Below, piece after piece: positions 1-7,696 of a DNA stretch of 64,000 nt (the stretch's first letter is position 1; each line of letters begins with the position of its first letter). A program made the position numbers and the translations under genes. Under the pieces are notes generated by a model. It did not search any database and was not told the DNA's origin. It saw only the letters and a program-made list of their open reading frames with translations. This DNA is from Actinomadura sp. NAK00032 (GTDB lineage Bacteria > Actinomycetota > Actinomycetes > Streptosporangiales > Streptosporangiaceae), in NCBI RefSeq assembly GCF_013364275.1, contig NZ_CP054932.1:124001-188000 (forward strand), written 5' to 3'.

Positions 1-139
1 TCAGATGTGGACCATGACCGTCGCCGCCGGTGGCCAGCCACATCTGGGAGCCGTTTTCGAGCCGCTTGCGAGCATGGGCCCGCCGCTCGGCCAGGGTGCG
101 CGGGACCGGGATCGAGGCGAGTTCTTCGTCAACGTGCAC
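1..139 (-). CDS. PPOX-class (pyridoxamine 5'-phosphate oxidase-like) protein, partial
   Basis: Only the first 46 codons lie in the window; the gene runs off the left edge on the minus strand. It starts at GTG (139) after an AAGGGGAA ribosome binding site. The N-terminus has a charged helix (TLAERRAHARKRLENG) followed by a strand MWLATGGDGHGPHL, which resembles the first beta strand and turn of the PPOX/F420-dependent split-barrel fold, where a WLAT-x-x-x-D/G-G-x-P-H-x motif is common. The call rests on that one motif, so the cofactor (FMN or F420) and substrate cannot be given. Confidence 0.5.
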   Translation of the reverse strand, partial: MHVDEELASIPVPRTLAERRAHARKRLENGSQMWLATGGDGHGPHL

Positions 140-383
140 GACGATTCCCCTTCACACGGGTGTAGTTCTCCTCCCCTGCCGGGAGGCTCTACCTCGTAGA
201 CGAACGGCGCCGCGCGCACTTCGACACATGGCCGGAACCTTGCGCGTCCGACTCCTGACCGGCGGAGACGGCGTGCGGTGACGCGGGTGGAGGCATACCC
301 GCCGCCGGGGTGGGTCAGGGCGGGACGTCCCGTCGGCGACGGCTTTTCTTAGTTCCTGGGCATGTGCGTGCTTAGATGAGCCC

Positions 384-1325
384 GTGACCGTCAGACCCTC
401 GTTCGACCCGCTCATCGCGGCGGAGGATCGCGTCCTGCTGGAGGCGCGGCCGGAGTTGCTGCACCCCGCTGCCGGAGTGCGGCCGGTGGGACCGGTCGGC
501 GGACGGACCTCCCGGGACGTCCTCTTCAGCCTCTGGAATGCCCCGCTGTGGGCCGTCCTGCCGCTCGTTGTCGCCCCGTTCTACGGGCGCAAGGCGCTGA
601 TCGCCGGAGCGATCGGGCAGGTCGCGGCGATTGCGGTGCTGGTTCTCGCGCCGGGTGGCGTCTTCGTGTTGTCGGGAGCGGCCGTCGTCGCGTTCGGTGT
701 GCTGCTGGCCCGGTGCGGGCAGGGCCGCGCCGGCGCCCTCGCGCGTCGGCTGCACGGCTCCTATGCGGTGCCGGGCGACTTCGACACCGACACGGTTGCT
801 CTGCTCGGGCGGGTCCAGCAGGCGATCCAGGTGGTTCTGACCGCGGAGGTCACCAAAGAGGGCCTGCTGGACGATCTGCGGAACGCCGTGATGCTGCCAG
901 GGCAGGAGTGGGAGGTCGCCCAGATCCTGCTGGAGATCAGCCGCTTGTCGGAGGAGCAGCGGATAGCCCGCCAGGCCGGCCGAAATGCCGACCTCGCGCA
1001 GGTCATGGGCCCGCAGGCCAAAGCGCTGAAGCTGGCCACGGCCTCGGTGACGGAGCGGATCGAGGCGATCGAGCGGTACGCCGAGCAGGTGAAGGCCGCC
1101 GATCGGGCATTCCTGCAGTGGAAGACCCTGCAGCGCTTGGCCGACAACAACGACGCCTACGGTGAACTGCTCGCGCGGACCGTCCGGGACGAACTGGCGA
1201 TCGCGGAGATCGACGGGCTCACCGACGACGCGAAGCAGGTCGAGGAAGCGCTGCGCCGCAGCGTTGAGAAGGCGCGCAGAACCGGGCTCACCCTGCTGCC
1301 CGGCGGGCTGGCGGAGGCGGGCTGA
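384..1325 (+). CDS. Membrane-anchored coiled-coil protein of unknown function
   Basis: A 313-residue protein with a GTG start. No family is recognised. After a polar N-terminus, residues about 48-113 hold two to three hydrophobic segments, probably a hairpin in the membrane. The remainder (about 125-300) is polar and rich in Glu, Ala, Arg and Gln with heptad-like spacing, suggesting a long helical or coiled-coil cytoplasmic domain. A TTAGAT hexamer lies only about 7 nt before the GTG, so the mRNA may be nearly leaderless. The stop overlaps the ATG of the next small gene (TGATG), so the two are probably translationally coupled and may form a membrane complex. Confidence 0.6.
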   Translation: MTVRPSFDPLIAAEDRVLLEARPELLHPAAGVRPVGPVGGRTSRDVLFSLWNAPLWAVLPLVVAPFYGRKALIAGAIGQVAAIAVLVLAPGGVFVLSGAAVVAFGVLLARCGQGRAGALARRLHGSYAVPGDFDTDTVALLGRVQQAIQVVLTAEVTKEGLLDDLRNAVMLPGQEWEVAQILLEISRLSEEQRIARQAGRNADLAQVMGPQAKALKLATASVTERIEAIERYAEQVKAADRAFLQWKTLQRLADNNDAYGELLARTVRDELAIAEIDGLTDDAKQVEEALRRSVEKARRTGLTLLPGGLAEAG

Positions 1326-1474
1326 TGGCGCCCCAGGATGAGAGCGGCGAGGCCAGGACGTTTTCGGCGCTGTCGCCGGGCGGTGAGGAATTGTTCGGCC
1401 GGATCCCGATCTGGTTGAACACCCTCGGCGGGCTGGTCCTGGCCGTCATGCTCTGCCTGTTGCTCTTCCTCTGA
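1325..1474 (+). CDS. 49-aa C-terminally anchored small membrane protein
   Basis: The ATG overlaps the stop of the upstream coiled-coil protein gene in a TGATG arrangement. The 49-residue product has a polar first half and one C-terminal transmembrane helix (about residues 30-49, WLNTLGGLVLAVMLCLLLFL), so it looks like a tail-anchored small subunit. No family is recognised. Coupling and a shared membrane location suggest partnership with the upstream protein; this is inference. The gene ends exactly one base before the end of the converging gene at 1475. Confidence 0.55.
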   Translation: MAPQDESGEARTFSALSPGGEELFGRIPIWLNTLGGLVLAVMLCLLLFL

Positions 1475-1960
1475 TCACAGGTCGAGGATCGTCGCGCGGA
1501 GCGGTTCGCCGATGATCTTCCACCAGGCCGCGGCGAGGATCAGTGTGCCGACCGTCGCGAGCACGACCCGCCAGCCGGGTAGGCCGCCGGTCTCGAGAAT
1601 CCGACCGGGGGCGTGGGGGTCGAACATCCGCTGGACGTGGAGCTTGCCCCAGAATCCGAGCATGGGCGAGACCGCGCTGGTGGCGGCGAAACCCACCCCG
1701 GCCTGGCAGACCACTCCGATGGCGGCCATTCCCGCGGCGAAGACGCCGAAGGCCGCCTGGCCGACCGCGAAGACCCCGGTGGCGAGCTGGCCGATGGCGA
1801 CGACGCCCCGCGCCAGCTGGCCGACGGCGATCACCCCGTTGGCGATCTGGCCGAAGGCGATGATCCCGGTGGCTTCCTGCCCGACGGCGAACACGCCGAC
1901 GGACTGAGGGCCGATCGCGAAGACCGCCGGGGTAACTTCGCCAACCGCCACAAGCTGCAT
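1475..1960 (-). CDS. Gly-x-x-Ala-x pentad-repeat membrane protein
   Basis: A 161-residue protein whose N-terminal half is a regular repeat. Glycine recurs every five residues from 17 to 82 (14 in a row) and Ala usually sits three residues after it; units alternate between a hydrophobic type (GVFAV) and a GQ type (GQLAR), giving a 10-residue super-period. This is reminiscent of pentapeptide-repeat beta-solenoids, but the A(D/N)Lxx consensus is absent, so it is not a standard member. A Trp-containing amphipathic stretch follows, then one C-terminal transmembrane helix (about 128-150). The DNA shows a matching 30-nt period. Function unknown. Confidence 0.6.
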   Translation of the reverse strand: MQLVAVGEVTPAVFAIGPQSVGVFAVGQEATGIIAFGQIANGVIAVGQLARGVVAIGQLATGVFAVGQAAFGVFAAGMAAIGVVCQAGVGFAATSAVSPMLGFWGKLHVQRMFDPHAPGRILETGGLPGWRVVLATVGTLILAAAWWKIIGEPLRATILDL

Positions 1961-2080
1961 GCGGCGAGCATAAGGGAATCTTCTCCCGAGTCGGCAGGGA
2001 CCGGCGTGGCCGCTACCCGCATTCGCGCCCGGAGCGCCGAGCCATGAGACGTGCGTGGAGTGCGTCCGGCGGGCGGTCCA

Positions 2081-2656
2081 TCACTTGGAAGTGGGCCATT
2101 CCTCGGCCAGGAGCGCGTAGGTGAGACCGTCGAGCCATCCCTTGGTGCGGTGGAGAGAGTCTCGCACCGTGTGCTGTTCGCGGCGCATCCCAACCCGCTC
2201 CATCAGCCGCCACGATGGTTCGTTGTCGTAGAAGCAGTCCGCGTGCAGGCGGCGCAGGCCAAGACGGCCGAAGGAGATGTCGATGAGGGCGCGTACCGCT
2301 TCGGTGGCGTAGCCCTTGCCGCCGTAGGCGGGATCCAACGTCCACCCGAGTTCTGCTTGGACGCCCTTCGCCTGGTCGGCGACCTCCTCCTGGGCCCAGG
2401 CGTCCTGGACCATCAGCATCAGGTCGCCGATCACCCGGCCGTCCGCTTCGACGATGAGCAGGTCTGCGAGCCGATCCTCGCGGAGAAAACGCTCGCGGTA
2501 GTCGTCGTACGTTGTCGTGGCGGCCCCGACCCATTCGTGAACCTCCGGCAGTTGCCGGAAGACCCAGGTCGCGTCCAGGTCGTCGGGGGTAGCGCGGCGC
2601 AACAGCAGTCGGTCGGTGGAAATCGGCCAGTCCAACGTGTCAAGAGGGTGGCGCAT
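2081..2656 (-). CDS. GNAT family N-acetyltransferase (RimJ/RimL-like)
   Basis: A 191-residue enzyme starting at ATG 2656; an in-frame ATG 11 codons earlier is less likely because the conserved fold begins with ISTDRLLLRRATPDD right after the chosen start. The N-terminal TxRLxLR signature, the acetyl-CoA loop in the GGKGYATEAVRALI segment, and the C-terminal YDNEPSWRLMERVGM helix are typical of RimJ/RimL-type GNATs that acetylate protein N-termini or small amines using acetyl-CoA. The substrate cannot be predicted. It is monocistronic, with 139 nt of non-coding sequence upstream. Confidence 0.85.
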   Translation of the reverse strand: MRHPLDTLDWPISTDRLLLRRATPDDLDATWVFRQLPEVHEWVGAATTTYDDYRERFLREDRLADLLIVEADGRVIGDLMLMVQDAWAQEEVADQAKGVQAELGWTLDPAYGGKGYATEAVRALIDISFGRLGLRRLHADCFYDNEPSWRLMERVGMRREQHTVRDSLHRTKGWLDGLTYALLAEEWPTSK

Positions 2657-2795
2657 GGGCTCATGCTGGCAGAGGGCCTGGTGCCCCACAAAACGGATTA
2701 CTGCTCAGGAACTGCCAGGACAGCGAAGCGACGAGGGCTCCCAGAAACCCGCGTCCTGAAGCCCCGGCCAACGAGAGGCCGTCCCTTGAAGGCGG

Positions 2796-3491
2796 TCAGC
2801 GATCGCCCACGAGAGCGAAGGCGAAGGCGAGCCTGCGGTCGACCAGATGGTTGTGAATGGTCACTTCCTCGCTGCCGGTGGACTCCATGACCATGTCGTC
2901 ACCCGACCACCACTCCAGAGCGCGCGAGGTCGTGCCGCGCCCCTCGCCCTCGGAACCCAGCGAGTCGATCACCGACATGCCCACCCTCATGGTGGTGACG
3001 GCGACGCGGGACGCGACGCCCGGTCCGCTGCTGGCCCACGCGTTCCGTCCGACCATCTCGGGGAGGTCGGGCCGGTCGATGCGCCATGTGTGGCGGAACG
3101 GCCGCCGCGGAGGGACGCGCCGCACCACTCCGATCACCGCGTGGTCGCCGTCTCGGACCACGTGGTGCAGCTGCCCGTCCACCTCCTTGGCCGGCTCGAC
3201 GTAGCACAGCAGTTTCTGGGCCGCTTCGTCTTCGAACAACGTCAAGTTACGGGATGACGGCAGCGGCACTTCCGAGCCTTCTGGGGCGAAGTGGGCGCAG
3301 GGCGCGTAGACCAAGAAGTTCTTGCCGCCTTGAGGCGTCCGGACGGCGCGTACCCCGGATACGGCTCGCTTTCGCTTTGTGGTCACCGGTCGTTCCACGG
3401 AGGTGATGCGAAATTTCCGTACGCCTTCCCAGCCGACCGGCTCCACGGGGGGTTCTCGTCGTTCGCTTCTGCTGGTTCTTCCGAGGGCCAT
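2796..3491 (-). CDS. Hypothetical protein, possible tubby/LURP-one-like fold
   Basis: A 231-residue protein starting at ATG 3491 after a GGATGGA binding site. No confident family. From residue 27 it has alternating strand-like stretches (KFRITSVE, NFLVYAP, RNLTLFED, KLLCYVEPAK, AVIGVVRRV) and a late segment near an SxEVTIHNHLVDRRLAF motif, a pattern seen in tubby C-terminal/LURP-one-like domains; that assignment is tentative. There is no signal peptide or membrane helix. It sits alone in an accessory stretch with somewhat lower GC than the rest of the window. Confidence 0.45.
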   Translation of the reverse strand: MALGRTSRSERREPPVEPVGWEGVRKFRITSVERPVTTKRKRAVSGVRAVRTPQGGKNFLVYAPCAHFAPEGSEVPLPSSRNLTLFEDEAAQKLLCYVEPAKEVDGQLHHVVRDGDHAVIGVVRRVPPRRPFRHTWRIDRPDLPEMVGRNAWASSGPGVASRVAVTTMRVGMSVIDSLGSEGEGRGTTSRALEWWSGDDMVMESTGSEEVTIHNHLVDRRLAFAFALVGDR

Positions 3492-3637
3492 TCATCCATC
3501 CGCAGTTCTCTGGCGCCGAGTCGCCGGTGCCCGGCAAGGGGTCTGGCCGCCGGCGGCCAGCGAGCCCAGCCTAAACGCCTCAGCCGCCAAGGCCGCGAAG
3601 CCCCACCCTGGGTGGCTCAACGTGCCTGCAAGCCGCA

Positions 3638-4060
3638 TTAGGCGGATCGCTCAGGGCGTTTGTCCACCACCAGGACACGCAGGTCGATAAGGCCCTCGCC
3701 GTAGGCTCGCATCAGTCGCCGTACAGCTGTGCTGAACCCCACGCCGTCGTGGTCGGACGCGCGCCGTTTCGCGGCGGCGTATTCGGTCTCTTGGTGCAGC
3801 CAGAACTGACGGGTCTGGGCGAACGGCCTGCCCGCGCGACCGGGTGGCCCGGACGGAGGTGGGCCCAAATCCACCAGGCCCGCTCCGTACGCGCGGGTGA
3901 GAGACTGCATTACCCACTGCATCGTCACCCGTTCTCGCTGGGCGCGTTCCATCGCCGGGATGTACTCCCGCTCGCTGTCGATGGCGATGGGGTACCTGTG
4001 CCGGCCGAGACTGTCCACGGGCCGGCCGTCGACGTCCCTGCGGCGCCCGCTGGCCGGCAC
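3638..4060 (-). CDS. Small protein coupled to the Fic gene, with an internal duplication
   Basis: The best start is GTG 4060, one base after the fic stop (TGAGGTG), giving 140 residues and probable translational coupling. No family recognised. Two similar helices occur: VMQSLTRAYGAGLVDLG (about residues 49-65) and AVRRLMRAYGEGLIDL (about 111-126), separated by a Pro/Gly-rich linker and the segment FWLHQETEYAAAKRRA. The duplicated L-x-RAYGxGLxDL unit may be a protein-binding or oligomerisation module. Its position invites an antitoxin or adaptor hypothesis, but nothing in the sequence proves that. Confidence 0.5.
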   Translation of the reverse strand: MPASGRRRDVDGRPVDSLGRHRYPIAIDSEREYIPAMERAQRERVTMQWVMQSLTRAYGAGLVDLGPPPSGPPGRAGRPFAQTRQFWLHQETEYAAAKRRASDHDGVGFSTAVRRLMRAYGEGLIDLRVLVVDKRPERSA

Positions 4061-4061
4061 C

Positions 4062-4820
4062 TCAATATCCAGCGTTCTCGGGGTGGCATGACAGTAGGAA
4101 GGCGAGCATTCGAGTCGCATCGCGTTCCAGATAGAAGTGGACCATCTCCGAGTTGAACTCCTGCCGCCGCGCCGCCGGAACACTGATCGCATCGATGCCG
4201 TGCATCATCAGATGACCATTCATCATTGATCGCCCGGTCCGCTTGTTTCCGTCGAAGTAGAACTGCTGGAGAGCGGCGAAAAGAAAGTAGGCCATGGCCT
4301 GTTCGGTCACATCTGGGAGGCTTTCCGTAAGCCAGGCCACGCCCTCAGCGTGGAGCGCGCGCAGATTATCTCCGCCAGGCTCGGTCTCCGGTGGCAGATA
4401 CCGGCCGTGTTCGCCAAGGCTGACGCCCGGAGTCAGCATGACCGTCCCCTCGCCTCGGAACATGCCGGACTCCAGTGCCTCGTCTCGCGCGATGATCACG
4501 TGGAGACGGTCTGAGGTCGCCTTGTTCAGGACGAAGTCGCCGTTGGTGACGAGATCAAGCAGTTCCCGGGAGGAATCCGCCAGAGCAAGGACCTGCTGCT
4601 CGTCGCTGACCTTCCGCCCTCCGACCGTCACACCCTCCATGAGTGTCTGCACTTCTGGATAGGTGAACGGGTTGCCTTCGAGTTGGGCGGCGTCCCATAC
4701 GAACTCGGGCAGGGCTCTTCGATACCGCCACACGGCTCGTTCGATCGAGTGCGTCGGGATCGCAGCGAGCGACTCGGCGATGGCCTCTCGGTCCCACCCG
4801 AAGCCCAGTGGATCCTTCAC
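4062..4820 (-). CDS. Fic-domain protein with non-canonical active site
   Basis: A 252-residue protein starting at GTG 4820, preceded by GGGAG. Fic enzymes normally transfer AMP or another nucleotide to protein hydroxyls using HPFx(D/E)GNGRxxR. Here the motif is QFYFDGNKRTGR (residues 186-197): Gln186 replaces the catalytic His and Lys193 the second loop Gly. The flap/inhibitory helix region has AAQLEGN (44-50), keeping the EGN of the (S/T)xxxE(G/N) motif but with Ala at the Ser/Thr position. QFFxDGNKRT-type variants occur in some Fic-like proteins, so a folded protein with altered or no AMPylation activity is likely. It is followed at once by the coupled gene at 3638-4060. Confidence 0.8.
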   Translation of the reverse strand: MKDPLGFGWDREAIAESLAAIPTHSIERAVWRYRRALPEFVWDAAQLEGNPFTYPEVQTLMEGVTVGGRKVSDEQQVLALADSSRELLDLVTNGDFVLNKATSDRLHVIIARDEALESGMFRGEGTVMLTPGVSLGEHGRYLPPETEPGGDNLRALHAEGVAWLTESLPDVTEQAMAYFLFAALQQFYFDGNKRTGRSMMNGHLMMHGIDAISVPAARRQEFNSEMVHFYLERDATRMLAFLLSCHPENAGY

Positions 4821-4847
4821 AACGACTCCCTTGAATGAACAGTGTTG

Positions 4848-4864
4848 CTAGTACACTGTACTAG
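4848..4864. promoter_or_regulatory. 17-bp palindromic operator upstream of fic
   Basis: CTAGTACACTGTACTAG is a perfect 8-bp inverted repeat around one central base, 27 nt before the fic GTG. TAGTAC-type dyads are typical of GntR-family and related dimeric repressor sites. No regulator gene is adjacent, so the binder is unknown; autoregulation by the Fic/partner pair is one possibility. Confidence 0.55.
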
Positions 4865-5090
4865 CTCTGCAGGTGGGAGGCTGGCTGCCGCTCCACGTGA
4901 TCAGAGTGATGGGCGCCGGGAGTAGGGCGCGGCGGCTCGGCCCGCCGGGGAATGGACGGCTTGTCGCGGGAATGCGACGTTGACCTCTGGTGGGCGGGGT
5001 GACGGCGGAAACTTGCGAGAGCTTCGGTGATGACGGCTGTTGGGTGGGTTGCGCTTCTACTGGCGTTTTCCCACTCGCAGGACGGAATCG

Positions 5091-6269
5091 ATGTCCATAG
5101 CAGGAACCGTCACGCCGGCCCGTACGTCGACGGCGGGCTGGGCGGCGGTGCTTTCGGTGACGATGGGGATCTTCTCGATCGTCACCACCGAGATCCTCCC
5201 GATCGGACTGCTGACGTCCATCGGCTCCGGCTTCACCGTCTCCGACGGGACGGCCGGGTTGATGATGGCCATGCCCGGATACCTGGCGGCGGCCGCGGCC
5301 CCGACGGTCACCATCGCCACGGCACGGGTCGACCGTCGGCTGATGCTGTGCGCCTGCATGCTCCTCCTGGCGTCGGCGAACTTCCTCGCCGCCGCCGCTC
5401 CGGGCTACTGGGCCATGCTCGTGTCGCGGGTTCTGGTCGGGGTCGTCATCGGCGGCTTCTGGTCCATCGGCGCGGGCCTGGCGGAACGGCTGGTGCCCGC
5501 CGGTTCCGTGCGGCGGGCCACTGCGGTGATCTTCTCGGCCGTCCCGCTGGGATCGGTTTTCGGGGTGCCGCTGGGGACGCTGATCGGCGACCTGGCCGGG
5601 TGGCGGGCCAGTTTCGCGGTGATGGGCGTGCTGTCCACGGCGGTGCTCGTGGCGCTCGCCGTGCTGGTACCGCCGCTGCCCGCCGAACAGGCCACGCGGC
5701 TGGACGTCCTGCGCAGCATGATCCGGAACGGCGGCACCCGGTTCGCGTTGCTGGCGACCTTTCTCGTCGTCCTGGCGCATTTCGCCACCTACACGTATGT
5801 GACGCCCTTCCTTGAACGGGTCACGCGTGTGCCGCCAGAACTGCTCACGGTGTTCCTGCTGGTCTACGGGCTGGCCGGAATCCTCGGCAATTTCCTCGGG
5901 GGCGCGGCGGTCGCGCGTCACCCGTCTGCCGCCTTCGGCGTCGCCGGGGGGCTCATCGCGGTCGCCACACTGGCCTTTCCTCTTCTCGGCCGATGGGAGG
6001 CGGGCGCCATCGTGCTGCTGATCGTGTGGGGCGTCGGCTACGGCGCCGTTCCGGTCTGCTCGCAGACATGGTTTATCAGGGCAGCTCCGGATGCGCCCGA
6101 GGCTGCATCCGTGCTGTTCACGTCGTCGTTTCAGGCGACGCTCTCCACTGGTGCCCTGGTCGGAGGCGTCGTCGTGGACCGCACGCCCCTGTCTACGGTC
6201 ATGCTGCTCGGTGGAGCCGCGGCTGTGCTGATGGCTTCGATCACTGCGGGTTTTGCTGGCCGTAGATGA
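5091..6269 (+). CDS. MFS transporter (AraJ/DHA1-type sugar or drug efflux)
   Basis: A 392-residue protein with about 12 transmembrane helices, starting at ATG 5091 after AGGACGGA; an upstream in-frame start at 5040 would add 17 atypical polar and aromatic residues. The first helix contains GIFSIVTTEILPIGLL, characteristic of the AraJ/YdhP-like branch of DHA1 proton-driven exporters, and the helix 2-3 loop has TARVDRRLMLCAC, matching the MFS motif A region. The substrate is not predictable. The gene converges on the GNAT gene at 6241 with a 29-bp overlap of coding sequence. Confidence 0.85.
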   Translation: MSIAGTVTPARTSTAGWAAVLSVTMGIFSIVTTEILPIGLLTSIGSGFTVSDGTAGLMMAMPGYLAAAAAPTVTIATARVDRRLMLCACMLLLASANFLAAAAPGYWAMLVSRVLVGVVIGGFWSIGAGLAERLVPAGSVRRATAVIFSAVPLGSVFGVPLGTLIGDLAGWRASFAVMGVLSTAVLVALAVLVPPLPAEQATRLDVLRSMIRNGGTRFALLATFLVVLAHFATYTYVTPFLERVTRVPPELLTVFLLVYGLAGILGNFLGGAAVARHPSAAFGVAGGLIAVATLAFPLLGRWEAGAIVLLIVWGVGYGAVPVCSQTWFIRAAPDAPEAASVLFTSSFQATLSTGALVGGVVVDRTPLSTVMLLGGAAAVLMASITAGFAGRR

Positions 6270-6747
6270 GGGCGGGGGCGTTCTTGTAGTTGGTTTCGTG
6301 GAGGAGGCGGTGGCCGATTCGTTCGGCGACGGAGATGGAGCGGGTGTTTCCCGGGCGGATGACCGAGATGACCTCGGGGGCCTTCAGGTCCGTGAAGCAG
6401 TAGGCGATGGCGGCGCGGGCGGCTTCGGTGGCGTAGCCCTTGCCCCAGTGCGCGCGGGCCAGGCACCATCCGACGCCCAGGCCCGGGAAGCCGTGCGGTT
6501 GCCAGGGGCCCGCGCGTCCGACGAAAAGGCCCGTTGCTCGTTCGATCACGGCCCAGTGGGAGTATCCGCGGATTTCTCGGTGGCCTATGAAAAGAGCCAA
6601 ACTGCGCCAGGCGTCGGCGGGTGTGGGGCCGATCGGGTCGGCCAGGCCGTCCGCCACTTGCAGGTCGGCCATCATCGCGGCGTAGTCGTCGAAGTCGTCT
6701 CCGGTGAGGGGACGGAGGGTCAGGCGTTCCGTCTGCAGGATCGTCAT
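6241..6747 (-). CDS. GNAT family N-acetyltransferase
   Basis: A 168-residue GNAT protein: the N-terminal TERLTLRPLTGDDFDDYAAM and the acetyl-CoA binding AHWGKGYATEAARAAIAY loop are diagnostic, with a C-terminal NTRSISVAERIGHRLL helix. It starts at ATG 6747, two bases after the stop of the upstream SDR gene, so the two form an operon. It probably acetylates a small molecule or protein N-terminus, but the substrate is unknown. The 3' end overlaps the converging MFS gene by 29 bp. Confidence 0.85.
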   Translation of the reverse strand: MTILQTERLTLRPLTGDDFDDYAAMMADLQVADGLADPIGPTPADAWRSLALFIGHREIRGYSHWAVIERATGLFVGRAGPWQPHGFPGLGVGWCLARAHWGKGYATEAARAAIAYCFTDLKAPEVISVIRPGNTRSISVAERIGHRLLHETNYKNAPALIYGQQNPQ

Positions 6748-6749
6748 GA

Positions 6750-7628
6750 TCACAGTGTGCGCGGGCTGTGGAGGGTGAGGCCGGAGAGGTTCTCGCAGAG
6801 GTGCTGGACGGTCGTGGCCGTCTGTTCGTCGCGGGCTCCGGCCGGCCAGGGAACGCGCCGGAGCTGGGCGTTGAAGTAGGCGTCGGTGATGCCGTCCAGT
6901 TCGGGGCTGGCGGCCAGGTGGACGCTTGAGCGCGCTGCCTTTGCCAGGTCGTTCAGCAGGCGGGGGCCGAAGAAATGGATGAGCGGGGCCACGGGCCGGT
7001 AGGCGTAGGGGAACGCGCTGATTGATGTGGCCTTGTTGCCCGGCGTGTAGGCGTGGCCGGGGTAGGCGACGTTGACCGTGATGTCGTCCGGGGCCAAGGC
7101 GTCGGCCATCCTGCGGCTGACGGCCATGAGGGCGGTCTTGGCGTGGTTGTACTGCGAGAACGTCCAGCCCAGGTATTTCTTTTCGCCCTGGAGATTGGCG
7201 ACGTCCAGGGGCTTGCCGGGGATTCCGCCGGTCAGGTTGACGACGCGTGCTCCCTCTGCGGCGCGCAATTGCGGCACTAGCCGGCAGGTCAAGGCGTAGG
7301 GCGCCAGGACGTTGAGGGCGAAGGTCCGTTCCACGCCGTCCTGGGTGAGGGTGCGGGACGCGCTCATGCCGCCGGCGTTGTTCACCAGGACGTGCAGGCG
7401 GGGATGCCGGTCCGCGATCTCGTCGGCCAGGCGGCGCACCCTGTCGAGGGTGGTGAGGTCGCCGGTGCAGGCCGTCGCGCCGATCTCGGTGGCGGCGGCC
7501 TCGGCGCGTTCGGTGTCGCGTCCGACGAGGATGACGCGGGCGCCGAGCCGGGCGAGTTCGCGTGCGGTCTCCTTGCCGATTCCGCCCGTGCTGCCGGTCA
7601 CCAGGACGGTCTTGCCGCTCATCTGCAT
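6750..7628 (-). CDS. Short-chain dehydrogenase/reductase (SDR)
   Basis: A 292-residue NAD(P)-dependent oxidoreductase. The start is ATG 7628, with AGGAGA five bases upstream; two ATGs further upstream lack this spacing. It has the Rossmann motif TGSTGGIG near the N-terminus, NNAGG, and the catalytic YNHAK (YxxxK). The overall pattern resembles retinol-dehydrogenase-like classical SDRs. It is cotranscribed with the GNAT gene and divergent from a TetR repressor whose probable operator (7645-7663) lies just upstream, so the SDR-GNAT operon is likely derepressed by a small ligand. Confidence 0.88.
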   Translation of the reverse strand: MQMSGKTVLVTGSTGGIGKETARELARLGARVILVGRDTERAEAAATEIGATACTGDLTTLDRVRRLADEIADRHPRLHVLVNNAGGMSASRTLTQDGVERTFALNVLAPYALTCRLVPQLRAAEGARVVNLTGGIPGKPLDVANLQGEKKYLGWTFSQYNHAKTALMAVSRRMADALAPDDITVNVAYPGHAYTPGNKATSISAFPYAYRPVAPLIHFFGPRLLNDLAKAARSSVHLAASPELDGITDAYFNAQLRRVPWPAGARDEQTATTVQHLCENLSGLTLHSPRTL

Positions 7629-7644
7629 GACGTCTCCTGTCATG

Positions 7645-7663
7645 TGTGGCACTCAGTGACACA
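7645..7663. promoter_or_regulatory. TetR operator between SDR and tetR
   Basis: A 19-bp near-palindrome of the form TGTGnCACTnAGTGnCACA lies in the 68-bp divergent interval between the SDR gene and the TetR gene. Only one symmetric base pair and the centre deviate. Size, position and symmetry fit a TetR dimer site acting on both promoters. Confidence 0.6.
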
Positions 7664-7696
7664 AACGCTAGCAGGTGTCAGAAGTATCCTCCATGC

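Noticed and set aside
2796..3491. Toxin assignment for the hypothetical protein near fic
   Set aside because: No toxin motif is visible and it is separated from the fic pair by 146 nt with its own ribosome binding site.
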